Below, one piece after another: positions 23,471 to 35,050 of a DNA stretch of 64,000 nucleotides. Both the position numbers and the translations under genes were made by a program. The notes under the pieces were generated by a model. That model was not told the DNA's origin and ran no database searches. It worked only from the letters and a program-made list of their open reading frames with translations. Numbering within the stretch: the stretch's first letter is position 1; every line of letters begins with the position of its first letter. This DNA comes from Hysterangium stoloniferum (Eukaryota; Basidiomycota; Agaricomycetes; Hysterangiales; Hysterangiaceae): contig WHVD01000263.1 in NCBI GenBank assembly GCA_015178975.1, positions 22,148 to 86,147 on the forward strand. Reading direction: 5' to 3'.

Positions 23471-23831
23471 TGTTGAAGACAAAAGGCACCGCATATATGT
23501 GGCAGGGTCAACATATTTGGGGACTGTCTGAATAACGGTGATACCGGTGCGGTAACAACATGATCGGTCGTCACGATCAGGCTCCACTCATCCACATGTC
23601 TCACATATGAGCACATGGTCCTTTTGTTTATGTAGAATATATAAAGGGATAACCTACATAGCTTAACCTCAGTCCGTTATACTTATATGAGACTGAGGTG
23701 AGCACAGAACGATCCTTTCTCTCTTAGTATATGCGCTTACTGTATACAATAGCTCTTCTTAGGTACACATTATATTGGTCCGTTATACTTATACGAGACT
23801 GAGCTCTTCTTAGGGACTATATATTTCAACA
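23471..23831 (+). repeat. Copia A 3' LTR
   Basis: 361 bp, same as the 5' LTR apart from about four substitutions, three or four of them at CG sites. Preceded by the purine tract gaggaggag and followed by the TGATC target duplication. Confidence 0.95.
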
Positions 23832-23836
23832 TGATC

Positions 23837-24596
23837 ACATGGTAATAGAACAAAATGGTGGAACAAAAGAGTGGAACAAAAGGAGAATGGATAAGACTGG
23901 GGCACCAGTGTAAAGGGTCGAGTTGTTTACCACTCAATGTACGATTGTTATCGACTAACGATAGTATGAAATTCAATCAACTAGTAGTTAAGATGTAGAT
24001 TACGATCGACCTTTAAGGTACGATCGGCAGATAATTACAAGGACGGATCAACCTTACGGTACGATTCGATTGTCTAGCTAGTTGGGCTGAAGGCCGAATA
24101 GACAAGAGAAAGTATATAGTGTGCGAAAGAGAGAGAATATCCTAAGAAAGTTAGTTACGATGGATATTCTTACCGTGCTAGTCAAGAGCTTGAAGTTGAG
24201 TCGAATAGTAATAATGGACTTCGACTGTTTCAGTGCGAAGTGTAATTACTATAACTCAATGAAGAGAGATAGAGTAGAGGTTTGTTTGAGACAAGACCCC
24301 AAACCAGTACTTGCGTGTGCAGGTGATGGTTGTCGGGGTTGAAAAGTGTCTGAGTTTTAGTCGTGTGACTACTACTGTGACATATGCATACTTCTTGTGG
24401 GCGAGAGCGCCCACAAGCATACATGGGCTCTCAAACTAATAAAGTGTATTTATGAGTGATAAAGAGAGAATAAAAAATATAAAACAAAATGAAATAATTG
24501 TATTATAAAGCGGCTTAAGGTCTAGGCTTGGAGCCTTTAGTCGCACCTCCTATATGACCTATCCTTCACAGTGCCCCCCCAGTTTGGAGGACCATG
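23837..24596. other. Non-coding flank with a possible short LTR and a strong hairpin
   Basis: The segment 24376-24570, read on the minus strand, begins TGTGAAGG, ends ATGTCACA and is preceded by a GGGGGG-containing purine tract, so it could be the 3' LTR of the gag-like element. No partner LTR was found. A perfect 10-bp stem with a 4-base loop (cttgtgggcg/agag/cgcccacaag) lies at 24394-24417. The rest (23837-24360) shows nothing I can name. Confidence 0.35.
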
Positions 24597-26700
24597 TCAT
24601 GCAAGGTCTTGTAGCCTACTGGGGACTCCTCCCCATGCTTCCTTGTCGGAACCCCCTAGCTGTAATATCGCTTGACCCCATTCCTCCCGCTTGTTGTGGA
24701 GGGGACCTACAATCTCACAGAGCTTCGAGTCGCGAGAGTTGGGAGACAATTGTCCCGCTTTATGCACCATAGATACCCAGTTGCCGTAGGCTTTTTGTCG
24801 CGTCCTGATGATGAGGTGAATCCTGTCAGCTGGGTCGAGGTCCAGTTGCGGGAGGAGATGAAGTGCCATCTGCTGGGGAGTAGTACTGCCTGTGGTCAAA
24901 CAATCAGGGTCCAGCCAACTGTCATTAGCAGGAAGTAACTCCTCAAGGAGATTGACAAGATCGGTAAGGGGGGTAGAGATTGAAGGTTCGGGAGGGGTGC
25001 AAGGGAAGTTCGCCGACAGCTGTCTGAATGGTGACAGCTTGATCCCTGAAACAATGCTTTGCAGCTTCTCCACCTCTGCCACGTCATTTATTAGCAGGTA
25101 AAAGTCAACCATAGTCTCTTCCAATGGTGCGAGTCCTCTGCAGTCACGAACTTTCCCCTCTAGCAAGGTAGTTGATTGCTATTCGCATCCAAACATTGCC
25201 GTCAGTCTCATTCCTGCTTAGTACTGTTTCCCTGTTCGTCAGCTCGAGTGAATGGGAGACTCTTTGTGTCCCACAGGTCTTTTCACTTGAGGGAACAGAC
25301 GTGGAGGGTGACTCGGCAATTGGAGGGTCGAGCATTACAACGTCATAGGCCTGTTCCGATTGGTATGGAGCTGGCGACAGCTCGTGGGTAGTAGCAGGCA
25401 TAGAAAGCTGCAGGTTTGGGGGGTGGTCCAAGGAGTCCCGTAGCTGTGGTGGCGCACGCTCCTGTAACTCTGGGGTGGGGATGGGTAGAGGGAGAGGTAT
25501 GGGAGAGGGTTGGATGGGGTTTTCTGTGGCGATGGTGGTCGAGGTCTTGTTTGGTCGATACCCATGCCATATTCTGACAGTTGGTCTAAGTTCCTTTCTT
25601 TGATTTGGATCGCCAGAGATGAAATGTATGGGGTTTGGCAGTAAGAACCCTTCGAATGAGTCCTCCCCCAAATACTTCGCCCCATATCGTGGATAGGAGG
25701 TGTCACTATCCTCCGAGTCTGAAGAAGAGTTGGTGGGGCCGACCCGAAACCATTTCTGTGCTGGTCCCTGAGGAGGGTTGGTCCCTGAGGGTGGTTCCTT
25801 TTCGTCTCCTCGGGTCAGTCTGATACTTTGGAGTTTAATCTGTCTGACCAATTCCCAATCGTAAAAGGTAGTACCATCCTTCCCTTTCCGGCTTTTAGCT
25901 CCAGCGGCGCGTATGCAGGGTGTCCCATTATCATTCTCCTCAGTCTCTACAAAATCCGCCCATTTCTTCCCCAGGGGAGGGAGAATTGGTGCGATTGGGG
26001 CGTAGCCCTCCTGAATCCTGCTCTCTCTTCTTTGGGCCTTGGAGGGTACTCCTTCCATTCCTCCCCTGGCTATCTGATCTTGCATGAACTTCTCCCTCCT
26101 CTTTCTTTTAAGTTCTCTGAGCTCCTGTTGGTTTTGGGTGTGACGCTCCTCCTTTTTACGACATTTCCAGGCTACTTCCTCAGGTGGGGGGGATGGGGAG
26201 GTTCGAACAGGGGGTCCATCCCAAGGGAGGTCCTTTAGGTCCCAACATCCTGAGGAAGGGGCCTGGTTACAAGGAGTGGGTGTCTCGACCATTACGGTGC
26301 GAGGTGGCCCTTGAGAATCATGAACGACCCTCGAGATAGTCTCTGCTGATCCCCAGGTGTGAGTGGAGGGTCCGTCCAAAGGGATGTCCTTTCGGTTCCA
26401 ATATCTGGAGGGAGGGGCCTGGTTAAAAGAAGTGGGTGTCCCGACCAATTCGGTGCGAGGCGACCCTTGAGAATTGTGAATGACTCTCAAGGTAGTCTCT
26501 GCTGGTCCCCAGTGCATCAAGGAATAGCTTGAGGAATTAGAGGTGGAGGCCTCGTGGGAAGGGAAAGGGCGCTCGACTATTTCAGTGCGAGGCGGTCCCG
26601 AGGAGGTGGTGGCAGGGTTCCAGAGATGCTCGGTGGCAGGCATTCGTGGGATCCTTTTGAACTTGGGGAATTTGGACTTCAAGAGAGGTGGTTGGGACAT
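24597..26700 (-). pseudogene. Gag-like protein of an LTR element, one frameshift
   Basis: A 518-codon frame (26700 to 25144) overlaps a 190-codon frame (25166 to 24597); an apparent extra base near 25165 separates them, so the original product was about 700 residues. The N-terminal third is Pro/Ser-rich with three tandem modules of the GPPRT-type (SGPPRTEIVE, GSPRTELVGTPT, GPPRTVMVETPT). A very basic helical stretch follows (ELRELKRKRREKFMQDQ), then an acidic/aromatic region and a helical C-terminal part (DLVNLLEELLPANDSW, LHLLPQLDLDPADRIHL). No zinc knuckle or enzyme motif is seen. Position beside gypsy LTR-like sequence suggests gag. A host protein or domesticated gag is possible. The leader upstream of 26700 has host-like CT-rich composition. 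Confidence 0.45.
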
Positions 26701-27620
26701 GTTATGATTATGGGTCGTACGAATGTTGTGTGGTGGTAGTGGTTGAAGGTAAAGAAAGGTCGGAGATTCTTAAGTGATTTTACGTCTTTCGTATCCTTAG
26801 AGATTAGGACTCCACTCGGTTATTGGCACGAGGTGAAGAGGTGAAGGGCTAGAGGTTGGTGGTCGTGGAGTGAAGGCAAGGTGACTGAAGTTGATTTTTA
26901 GGAAAAGGAAATAAAACTTAAAATTAGAGTTGATTGTCGATTAGAGTAAGGAAAAATAGAGTGCGTATTCTCGGGAGGAAAGTAATTCCGGGTTCTCGGC
27001 AAGACTGCATATACCCATCATCAAATCCGATGCAGCGTCTTGTACGCTGTAATGTATTAGCCTTATTATAATATTATTTTCTGGAAAAAGGAGTCCAATG
27101 CTCTATCAAAGTGTGCAAATACTCAATTCACTACAAGGTAAAATAATTTAAGTATTTGATATTAATCAGTGGCAGCCTAAATAGACTTAGAACCCCTGAA
27201 GTCAAGAGTTTACTTGAATATATGCACCCTACTTCGCAAAGAAGGTTTTGAGAGCTGCTTGTGCAAGCTTGTTCTTTTTCTGTGATAACAACTACTAAAA
27301 TAAGAATAACAATTTACTGATTCCAAAGCTAGATTTAACTTCAATGCTAGCTAGTTTATATATATTTTATACTATTTGTCAAACAGTAAAAATATTTATA
27401 AACGGGTCAAAAGATTAGATATAGAATAAAACACTATTTGGCTAATATATGCTTTATTTACACTAACCTACAAGGTCTACTGTGATACTAACTTATCAGG
27501 ATCTTAATGTAGTCTTAGGATCTTGCAAGGATATTCTCAGTATTTATTTATGTGAATATGCTTTACTGATTCACAATAAATGAGTAAGGGAACAGGGATT
27601 ATTTGTAATGTAATAATCAG

Positions 27621-27930
27621 TCAAATTACTCAACAAGAGGTGACTGAAGTTTTAGATTACAAATAAACAAGAAATGTAACAAGGATTACTTGCAATGTAA
27701 TAATCAGTCAAATTACTCAACAAGAGGTGACTGAAGTCTTAAACTACAAATAACAAGATATGTAACAAGCAGTCAAATTACTCAACAAGAGGTGACTGTA
27801 GTACAAAGGATTAATGCCAAATTACTCAACAAGAGGTGGCAGGGAATCCTGATTGGTAGAATTACTGTCAAATTACTCAACAAGAGGTGACAGGGAATCC
27901 TAGGTGCCAGATGCTCAACTAAGAGGTGGC
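27621..27930. repeat. Spaced direct repeats of AATTACTCAACAAGAGGTG
   Basis: The motif (CA)AATTACTCAACAAGAGGTGRC occurs at about 27623, 27710, 27777, 27819 and 27870, with a sixth degenerate copy (gctcaactaagaggtggc) near 27912. The spacing varies from about 40 to 90 bp, and the segments between are partly shared, so the array seems to have grown by unequal duplication. It sits in the presumed transcribed part of the LTR. Confidence 0.8.
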
Positions 27931-28126
27931 AATAAACTGCTGGCTGCAGTGACACACTGATGTGTTGATAAATTGGTTGATAAAATTGGTTGTATTTCAT
28001 GGCTGGAGCAGAGCTCCTTATATACACTGACATGTGAGACATTTAGAGACATATTGAACTTTATTTCTATCCTATTTTAGCTATTTTACTTGGAATGTTT
28101 TAGACATTTCTGCCATTCTCTACTGT

Positions 28127-28225
28127 TGCATATATGATGACATAATGTATGACATAATATTCCCAGATGACATAACATATGACTTAATATTCCCAAATGA
28201 CATAATGTATGACATAATATTCCCG
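28127..28225. repeat. Tandem repeats with the unit atgacataatgtatgacataatattccc
   Basis: Three imperfect copies of a unit of about 36 bp (core gacataat.tatgac.taatattccc) run from 28135 to about 28225, directly before the G+C-rich repeats. They lie in the presumed U3 part of the LTR, where repeats often act as enhancers; that role is inference. Confidence 0.7.
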
Positions 28226-28247
28226 CGCTAGTGCGCGTGTGACACCT

Positions 28248-28440
28248 GTCGCGCCTTGTGACTGTCGCGCGCCTTTTGTGACTGTCGCGCGCCCTTGTGA
28301 CTGTCGCGCGCCCTTGTGACTGTCGCGCGCCCTTGTGACTGTCACTCGTTGTGACGATGGTCACTCGTCGTGACGGCCGGTCACTTTGTTGTGACGTCCG
28401 GTCACTTGTTGTGACGACCGGTCACTTGTTGTGACGAGTA
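28248..28440. repeat. Two adjoining minisatellites built on TGTGACTGTCGCGCGCC and GTTGTGACGNCCGGTCAC
   Basis: About five copies of a 19-20 bp unit (ctgtcgcgcgcccttgtga) run into about five copies of a related 19-21 bp unit (cggtcacttgttgtga...). Both units carry tgtgac or gtcac words. It is one of the most CG-dense spots in the region although it lies among CG-poor repeats, so it is either young or protected from CG loss. Confidence 0.85.
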
Positions 28441-28623
28441 TTCCCGCGCATTATATAATAAGCGCCAGGTGGCCGGTTTGAAGATATATAGTTAAAAAAG
28501 AATAAAAAGTAGAAATTTCGTAGCTCCCTCAATTTATAAGATAAAAATGCAAAATAAATTGCATAAATTCAATATAAATTAAGAGAATATTGTACAATTT
28601 TTATGATCGCGATATAAGTACAT

Positions 28624-31600
28624 TTAGAAGCTTTTGTTAAGAATTTCGTTTTGGGGAAATTGTAAAAAATAGAAAAACCTTTTAAAATACATGACATACG
28701 CTCTAAGTAGAGCTGGGGCATTTTGGAGGTCAGTGCTGTTTAGCCAGGAGTCCTCCTCAGGTCCGTAGCCTTTCCACCTGATTCGAAAAAACAGGCGATT
28801 TCGAAGTTTCATGTGGCCAGCAATGGCCTCGACTTCGTATTCTTCCTCATTTAAACTTAGCTCTCTGGGGTTCTTGAGCAGCTCCCTAGGGCCGAACACT
28901 TCCGGGGACAAGTGATATTTCTTAAGGTGGGCTCGGTTAATGACAGGGTGCATTTGATACTCCAGGGGTATTCTGAGTCTGAAGACTTGGGGGTTAATTT
29001 TTTCCAGGACCTGAAATGGTCTGATGCATCTTTGGATTAGTTTTCTTCCGCTACCCTTAATTTCTAGCAATTCTAAGGAATGGGGGTTGACTAATACTAG
29101 ATCCCCCTCCGAGATTTCTTCTACCGGTTTTCGATGCTTGTTGTAAGATCGAGCTTGGGTTTCTTGTGCTCAGGCAATTGAGTCCCTAACCATTTGTCTG
29201 TGACTTTCCAATTCCACAATCCATGAGTCCACCATAGTACTTTCAGACAGTTCCCTGGGGACTACAGGATCGTCTCCCCCTAGTACCCTAGACATTCCAC
29301 TCGTTAGATATCCCATTAAGAGGAAGGTGGGAGCATAGTTAGTCGAACTATGCACGGTGGAGTTGTACGTGTTGGCTACTATTCCAATCCATTTCGACCA
29401 TTCTTCCTTGGTGGATGAGCAGTAAGCCCTCAGCATTTGTTCGAGGGTGGCGTTCATATTTTCTGTCTGCCTGTCCGTCTGAGGGTGGTGAGAAGAAGAG
29501 ACGGCTAAAGCGGTTCCATATATCTTGCAAACTTCCCTCCAGAACCTACAGGTCCACCTTTTGTCTCTATCGCAGATAATCCTGGAGGGTAGTCCGAAAG
29601 GAGATGCCACTCGGTTTATGAAGATCTGTGCGAATCCTTCGGTGGACAAGTTAGAAAAGGTGCATTCAGAGATAACAAAGTGTGTTAGCTTGTCAACCAC
29701 CACGAAAATGGCCGAGTAAGAGTCACTGCCAGAAGTTGGTAATCCGGTTATGAGATCCATGGAGACCACTTCAAATGGCTTAGAAGGTACATCAGCCGGT
29801 CTGAGGGCTCCCTGCCGCACGGAGTGATCGATCCTTGTTTTCTGACAGGTGTCACAACTGCGAGCATACGCCGTGCAATCCTGTAACATTCTAGGCCAGA
29901 AGAAGCGGTCTTTCATAAGCAGGAATAGTCTACGCCCTGCAGCGTGAGCTCCTTTGAAGGGATTATCGTGTATCAGCTTTAGAATCGTGGTTGTCATATT
30001 GTTAGGAACACAGATCCAACTTTTCCAGTCCGAATCACGAAAATACAACAACCCCTTTTCTCCAATGAAGAAATGTGAAGGGGTGGCTATGGCATTTGGG
30101 GATTTCGGTTCCTTGACGTAGTAGCTTCTGAAGGTGGGGTCCTTCCGATACCCTTCCAAGAACTCTTTCAGGAATTTTTCGTCGATGCTTACGAGCAGTT
30201 GAGGGTTTAGTGAACTGAATAATGATTTGTCCTCTTCATTGTCTCTGGGAAGGTTATACAAATCCCATTTGGTTTGTGGGGTGTCCTCTGGGGTTCTGAT
30301 GGGTTCTATGAGTTCTCATTGTGTGGCAAAGACGGCTCTCCTCGCGGGATTAGCTTCTTGTGGTTTCTCCTCCGTTCCTTTGCTGAGCGAGCTTGACACA
30401 ATTGTGGGAATATCATCTCCAGCTGGACTCACTGAGTGGGGTACTCGTGGTAGTCTAGATAGGGGATCGACGTTACTGTGTACTCGTCCAGCACGATGTA
30501 GTATCTCGAGGCCTGGGTATGCTGCATACACTGCCCCCCATGTGGCTAGTCATCGATTGGTGTTCTCGTATGACCTGGCCCATTGTAAAGCGGCATGATC
30601 TGTGATGAGAAGTACGTGTTCCCCTTCCACAAATGGTTGGAAATGAACTAAACCTTAGCAGCTAATGCTTCCCTTTCTGTGGCTGAGTAGTTGCATTCCA
30701 GTTTCTTGAGGGTATGACTCCAGTACGTGATGACTCGCTCTACTGTAACACAAGTATCCTCGAATGTCTTCACCCAAGAGTCCATCCAAGTGATCTCGGG
30801 GACCTCGGTCTTAAAGTGGGTGACGAACGTTGGTACCAGTTTTGACTGCTCGAATGCTGATTTCGCTTGGGTATAGATCTTCATGTTCTTTAGGTCCCGT
30901 AGAGTCATTTTTTGTACTTGCTGTAGACAGCAACCTAGGGCGAAGTCAGAGGCATCTGTATAGAGACGGTAAGGCATTCCAATCACGGGATGTGCTAAAA
31001 CTGGAGAAGAGCTCAGGGCTGCTTTGACGTCGTTAAAGGCTCATTCCTGATCTACTCCCCAAGACCATCGCATGCCCTTTTTGAGTAACGAGAAAAGCGG
31101 GGATACAGTCCATGCATAGAAAGGTATGTAAGCCGAGAAGTATAAAACCATACCCAGAAAACGTTGAAGTTCGGACACTTTAGCTGGGGTTGCTAGTTCC
31201 AATATGGCTCGTACTTTCTCCTGATGGGTCGAAAAACCTAGCTGCGACACCTTGTGTCCAAGAAGGAGAATAGAGTTGTAGCCTACATAGCATTTTTTGG
31301 GAGAAAGAGTGATGCCAGCCGAGATTATTGCTTGTAATACTCGGTCCAGGTGCTCGATATGATCTTCCCAGGTCTTAGAAAAGATTACTATATCGTCTAT
31401 GTAGACTAGACAGAATATCCACAGATAGGGTGCTAGCGTGTTTTGCATGATTCGCTGGAAAATGGAAGGTCCGTTCCGTAATCCGAAAGGCATCCTTCTA
31501 AATTGCCATAGTCCTCGATGTGATTGAAAGGCCATTTTGTGTCGGTCTTCCTCCAGCATTTCTAGCTGGGTAAAACCAGCTAGGGCATATCGAACAAGGA

Positions 31601-33145
31601 GAGAATGTTGGATCCTGAGAGTGCTTGCATAATTTCTGATTGTCGGGGCAACGGGAACTCATCCAGGATAGTAAGGCTGTTCAGTTTTCGATAATCAATG
31701 ACCACGCGAGGCTTATTATTACGATATACTACGAAGGCAGGCACTCCCCAAGGGCTTTTTTGAAGGTTCAATGACTCCTTGTTGGAACCAGGTATCCATT
31801 TGCTCGTCTATGACCTTCCTGTTGGCAGGGGAAGTTTGAAACATCGGTACAGACACTGGTTGCGCATCGATTTTCAGTGGGATAGTGGCCTTACTGTCTA
31901 CTTGGCCCAGTCTTCCGTCAACTCCAAACACTTGCACGTTCTTAGTCAATATTGAGCTAAGGCAAGGCATAACATCAGGAGGGACGTCAGGTCCTAAATT
32001 GACCAATTTATGCAGATCCTCCAAGGAGAGCTTTTCCAAGGAAGGAACTTCCGAAGTCTTTGGGCCTGTGGGATCAAAGTCATCTACCACCTCGTTCCCT
32101 AGGGATACCATAGATGGTTGAGGACTGGAGGTATTGTCTTCTTCCAGCTTGGAGATGCTTTCTATGAAGTGGGTGATCTTCGAGCTTGTGACTCACATCA
32201 ATTCCTCTTCTGCTTGGGAACGAGGCTTTTGGGCCCAGGCTCGGGCATCGTGAATTAGACCCACGATCTCTCCTCTTCTAATAGTTTGAGGAGTTAAGGT
32301 CGGATTAGCCAGTGGCACCATACTCTTTTCCTTAGAGATAGCGGTTGTGGGAGCAGCAAGGATAGTCCCATCTTCGTTCTGTAGAACTATACCCTCCACA
32401 ATCCATTCCCCATCCTCTAGGTCCCCGGTAAAGATGGGTATTAACCTAACTGACTCGGGCTCTATTGTGCAATCCTCTAGGGCTCTCGCGACTCTCTCAG
32501 CACGCATGCCCTTATCAGGTTTGGATGTCAAATTAGTCGGTGGGATTCACTCATCTTCCAGTGAGATCTTGTTAACTGAAAAGGCTAATGGGACAGGTTC
32601 ATTGGAGGAGCTGGCGGGAATGAATCCTGCTCTCCCAGGGAGGATTAGTCTTGATCCCAGGGGTTGATCTCACAATGTTCCTATCTCATAGTTGATATGG
32701 AAGTCTTCTCCTAAGAGGATAGGTACGGTCATCCCTCGTACTACGTAGGTTTCCGCATTAAATCACAACAGGGTTCCTTTGTCGTCCTTAAGGTAGACGG
32801 GAACATTAATATAGCCCAGTACTCGGGCACTCCCAGTAAGCTGTATTAATCATAGTTTAAGTCCTTGCTTCAGTTTAGGCTGATCCTTCAGTTCCCGGTA
32901 GAATTCCTCTGACATGAAGGACAAGTTGGCTCCGGTATCCAGTCTAATTTTAATGGGTTCCTCCCAATCAGGACTTCCTACTCCTCCGAGTGTATGTAGT
33001 GCCGAAACGCCAACACTAGAATATCCTCCGGGTGGTTCCCTCTTTCGGTATATGATTGAGGTATCTTCTTTCATTAGCTTACTGGATCTGGGATATTGTA
33101 TTCTAGGTCATTTCATCTCCTTTCTAAGGGCTAATTCAGCATCCC
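28624..33145 (-). pseudogene. Ty3/gypsy chromovirus pol remnant
   Basis: Order on the minus strand: aspartic protease (IRLDTGANLSFMSEEF, near 32940); RT (VVIDYRKLNSLT near 31715, then VYIDDIVIFSKTWEDHIEHL near 31390, catalytic YIDD intact); RNase H (RLYTDASDFALGCCLQQ near 30965); integrase with zinc-binding (CDTCQKTRIDHS near 29835) and catalytic core (DLITGLP, ICDRDKRW, a later Glu in QTENMNATLEQ); GPY/F-like module (RCIRPFQVLEKI); and a C-terminal chromodomain (FFRIRWKGYGPEEDSWLNS) near 28740. Stops at 29170, 30316, 30550, 31041 and 32193 each fit CGA-to-TGA. At least three frameshifts occur (near 30640, 31575, 31760). Gag and the 5' LTR are missing: similarity ends at about 33145, where the tRNA-like repeat unit begins. 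Confidence 0.92.
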
Positions 33146-33591
33146 GATGTATCTTGGGGTGCGAACTTTAAACCTTTACATAGTTATGCATATGCTTGTT
33201 TGGTACGTGATGGCTAGTTCCATAATTCTTAAACATATTTCATACGCTTGGAAAAAGATATATATATATATAGTTCAATGGGAACTTTTGGTAGGAAGGA
33301 GCCCGTGATTTAACGCGATAAAAATATTGCCTCAGGCAGGAGTCGAACCCACGGCCTTCAGACTCTTACCCGGTCAGAGGGACTGTAAGAATCTTACGCT
33401 CTACCGTTGAGCTACCGAGGCCTTATTTACAAGGCCTACATTCTAATAGATACTGAGCGACGACACCACTGTTGTAACGTTCTGGATTTGAACCTGCTAT
33501 TTTTTCCCTCATTCCAGACTTATTTGTCATGTTACACCTTCATTTGTTATACTAGTATACAGTGACAAATGGAAAAATCAGAAGGCTAAGT
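33145..33591 (-). repeat. tRNA-Lys-like repeat unit, inverted copy
   Basis: A unit of about 445 bp, reverse complement of the tandem units at 35418-35862 and 35863-36290. It contains the tRNA-like segment at 33328-33421, a downstream stretch (caatgggaacttttggtagg on this strand), a short AT dinucleotide run near 33260, and the word acatagttatgcatatgc near 33178. It repeats again in part at 33592-33660, so the units were originally tandem here too. Confidence 0.85.
33328..33421 (-). tRNA. tRNA-Lys(CTT)-like gene or pseudogene with intron
   Basis: On the minus strand GCCTCGG pairs with CTGAGGC (7-bp acceptor with one G-U), the D arm is GCTC/GAGC, and the T arm is GTGGG TTCGACT CCTGC. Box A and box B are intact. 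The anticodon arm needs an intron of about 22 bases after CTT plus one base. In this copy one anticodon-stem pair is mismatched. A run of five T follows. Embedded in a repeat unit, so it may be the head of a SINE rather than a working tRNA gene. Confidence 0.5.
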
Positions 33592-35050
33592 CGATATATT
33601 TTGGGGTGAGAACCTTGAACTTTTACATAGTTATGCATATGCATGTTTGGCACTTAGTGGCAAGTAGAGTTGCTCCAACCATTACCGGGACCGCTGCTAT
33701 GCTATCCCAACACTGCAACTAAAGGTGGCCTTCCTCTGTAGTACGACTGGCGACAAATCTAAGTAGGGTGCTCCTGTTGAAGTATGCATAATACTGTTCC
33801 TAGACCGTATAACTTTCCGTTTGTCTCACTGAGTCGTTGTAAATAGATAAGGACTAACCAAAAACAATAGGCCTCATGTAACGCGAAATACGCAGTGATT
33901 TTCAACCGCAGGGACCCGAGCCCTAATGCTCGTAATCCCTCGCTAACCTAAATCTCCGAAAGGTCAATAGCTGCGCCATCAGCTTTCTTTACATAACGAG
34001 CCCGTAGATTTCTGTTTCGAAAAATTACCAAACTCGGGGCAACCTACAGTCCTCTACAGTTATTAAGGGCATGGCGCGCTGATGCGGAGTCCTCGGTGGC
34101 TGCTCATATTCCTCTTCGTAGCTCTTGGTTTGTTTCAGGAATCAAGCCAATATCAGAACCAGGAGCAACAAATCGAAGGATTCTTTGAAGAAGCGGAATC
34201 TCCGCGTCAGGACTCACAGACAATTCCTGGGTTTTTCGTGTTTCGGCGACTCCTTCGAACCGTAAATATTTAATACTCACTCTTTGTAGATTTAAATGGA
34301 AAGGGAAGCTTCCTAAATATCGACTTTAGGCTGTCGGGGGCGCGCCGGTGTGGTCAAATGAATAGTTAGTCTCCCGTCCAAACTTAAATCTATAGTCTGC
34401 ACATTGGCACCTAATGAGCTCTTGTTTCCCAGACAGACTTTACTAGCATTGATCACATATGAAGGTACTTGTGCCCGTACAACAAGTTGAAAGATACGAG
34501 AGAATGATAGGATCGTACTTATAGCTTTGGAGCCGATGTCGCACTAACATGGGATATAGGCAACGTCTGAGTCGTACCTCAGAGAGAGACATGGTTAATA
34601 CAATGTTAAGCAAAGAAAAAAGAGAAATAACTAACCGGGAGGGAAGGGGCAGACAATCCCTCCTCATCTCATGACCCCATAAAATCAAACAAAGTCCAAA
34701 TTGTGTCTCTCTATCGTGCCCGTAAAGTTGTCACTGTCCACCCACTCGAAGAGCAAGTGACCAGTTCAGACGGTGTAGAGGATAGCAACTACAACAACCA
34801 AGACGAACACCCAATTCCTGTGCGCAGTTTCGCCATAGGGTTGAGCAGCTGAAGCAGTCGCTGCCGGACGCTGGCTAGACCGTCACTGAAATCGAGCATC
34901 CTCCTTGGAAGGGCCCTCGAGCGACCTCATGAGAGTAAGAGGGAGAGAGAGTGAATTGCCTGCGTCGTTTCTGTGAGCAGGGGACAAGGTTATATACAAA
35001 TTATAATGTTTCGACATGTTTGGCAAAGAATAGGGTTAGATGCTATTCAA
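33592..35050 (+). repeat. Second inverted repeat, left arm
   Basis: It matches 37400-39985 in reverse complement. The right arm is longer because it holds a 430-bp solo LTR (38641-39070) and a nested insertion of about 690 bp (39197-39890). Many differences are CG here against TG or CA in the right arm, so this copy has kept more of the original sequence. It holds two small opposed reading frames, one of them broken. Confidence 0.85.
34082..34273 (+). CDS. Small open frame with signal-like N terminus (63 aa), in repeat
   Basis: Begins MRSPRWLLIFLFVALGLF, a good signal peptide or signal anchor, followed by a Gln/Glu-rich stretch (YQNQEQQIEGFFEEAES). The inverted copy ends at 38349 and reads almost the same protein with a start at the same place (MRTPQWLLIFFFVALSLY). 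No family is recognised. Preservation of the frame in both copies is mild support; the copies are young enough that it could also be chance. Confidence 0.3.
   Translation: MRSPRWLLIFLFVALGLFQESSQYQNQEQQIEGFFEEAESPRQDSQTIPGFFVFRRLLRTVNI

Larger units (their letters stand above)
18507..23831 (+). mobile_element. Ty1/copia element A (defective, gag-less)
   Basis: Complete outer structure: LTRs at 18507-18867 and 23471-23831 (both 361 bp, TGTTGAAG...TTCAACA), target duplication TGATC at 18502-18506 and 23832-23836, a PBS directly after the 5' LTR, and a purine tract (gaggaggag) directly before the 3' LTR. I count about four differences between the LTRs, so insertion is fairly recent. Inside, gag and the zinc knuckle are missing, an 820-bp solo LTR splits the integrase, and a CGA-to-TGA change stops RNase H. 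Movement would need proteins supplied by another element. Confidence 0.95.
26701..28623 (-). repeat. Probable gypsy LTR and leader region with tandem repeats
   Basis: It lies between the end of gypsy pol (28624) and the start of the gag-like frame (26700), both on the minus strand, so an LTR is expected here. Read on the minus strand, a purine tract (ttgagggag, near 28535) is followed by repeat-rich sequence, a TATA-like TATATAAGGAGC near 28020, and a possible end ttatcaca near 27285. The exact LTR limits could not be fixed and no target duplication was found. AT-rich sequence at 27060-27600 shows nothing else. A small hairpin (cagcgt/cttgt/acgctg) is at 27033-27049. Confidence 0.4.

Noticed and set aside
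27782..28364. Minus-strand frames in the repeat arrays
   Set aside because: The translations are just the tandem repeats read through (for example HLLLSNL repeats); no independent coding signal.
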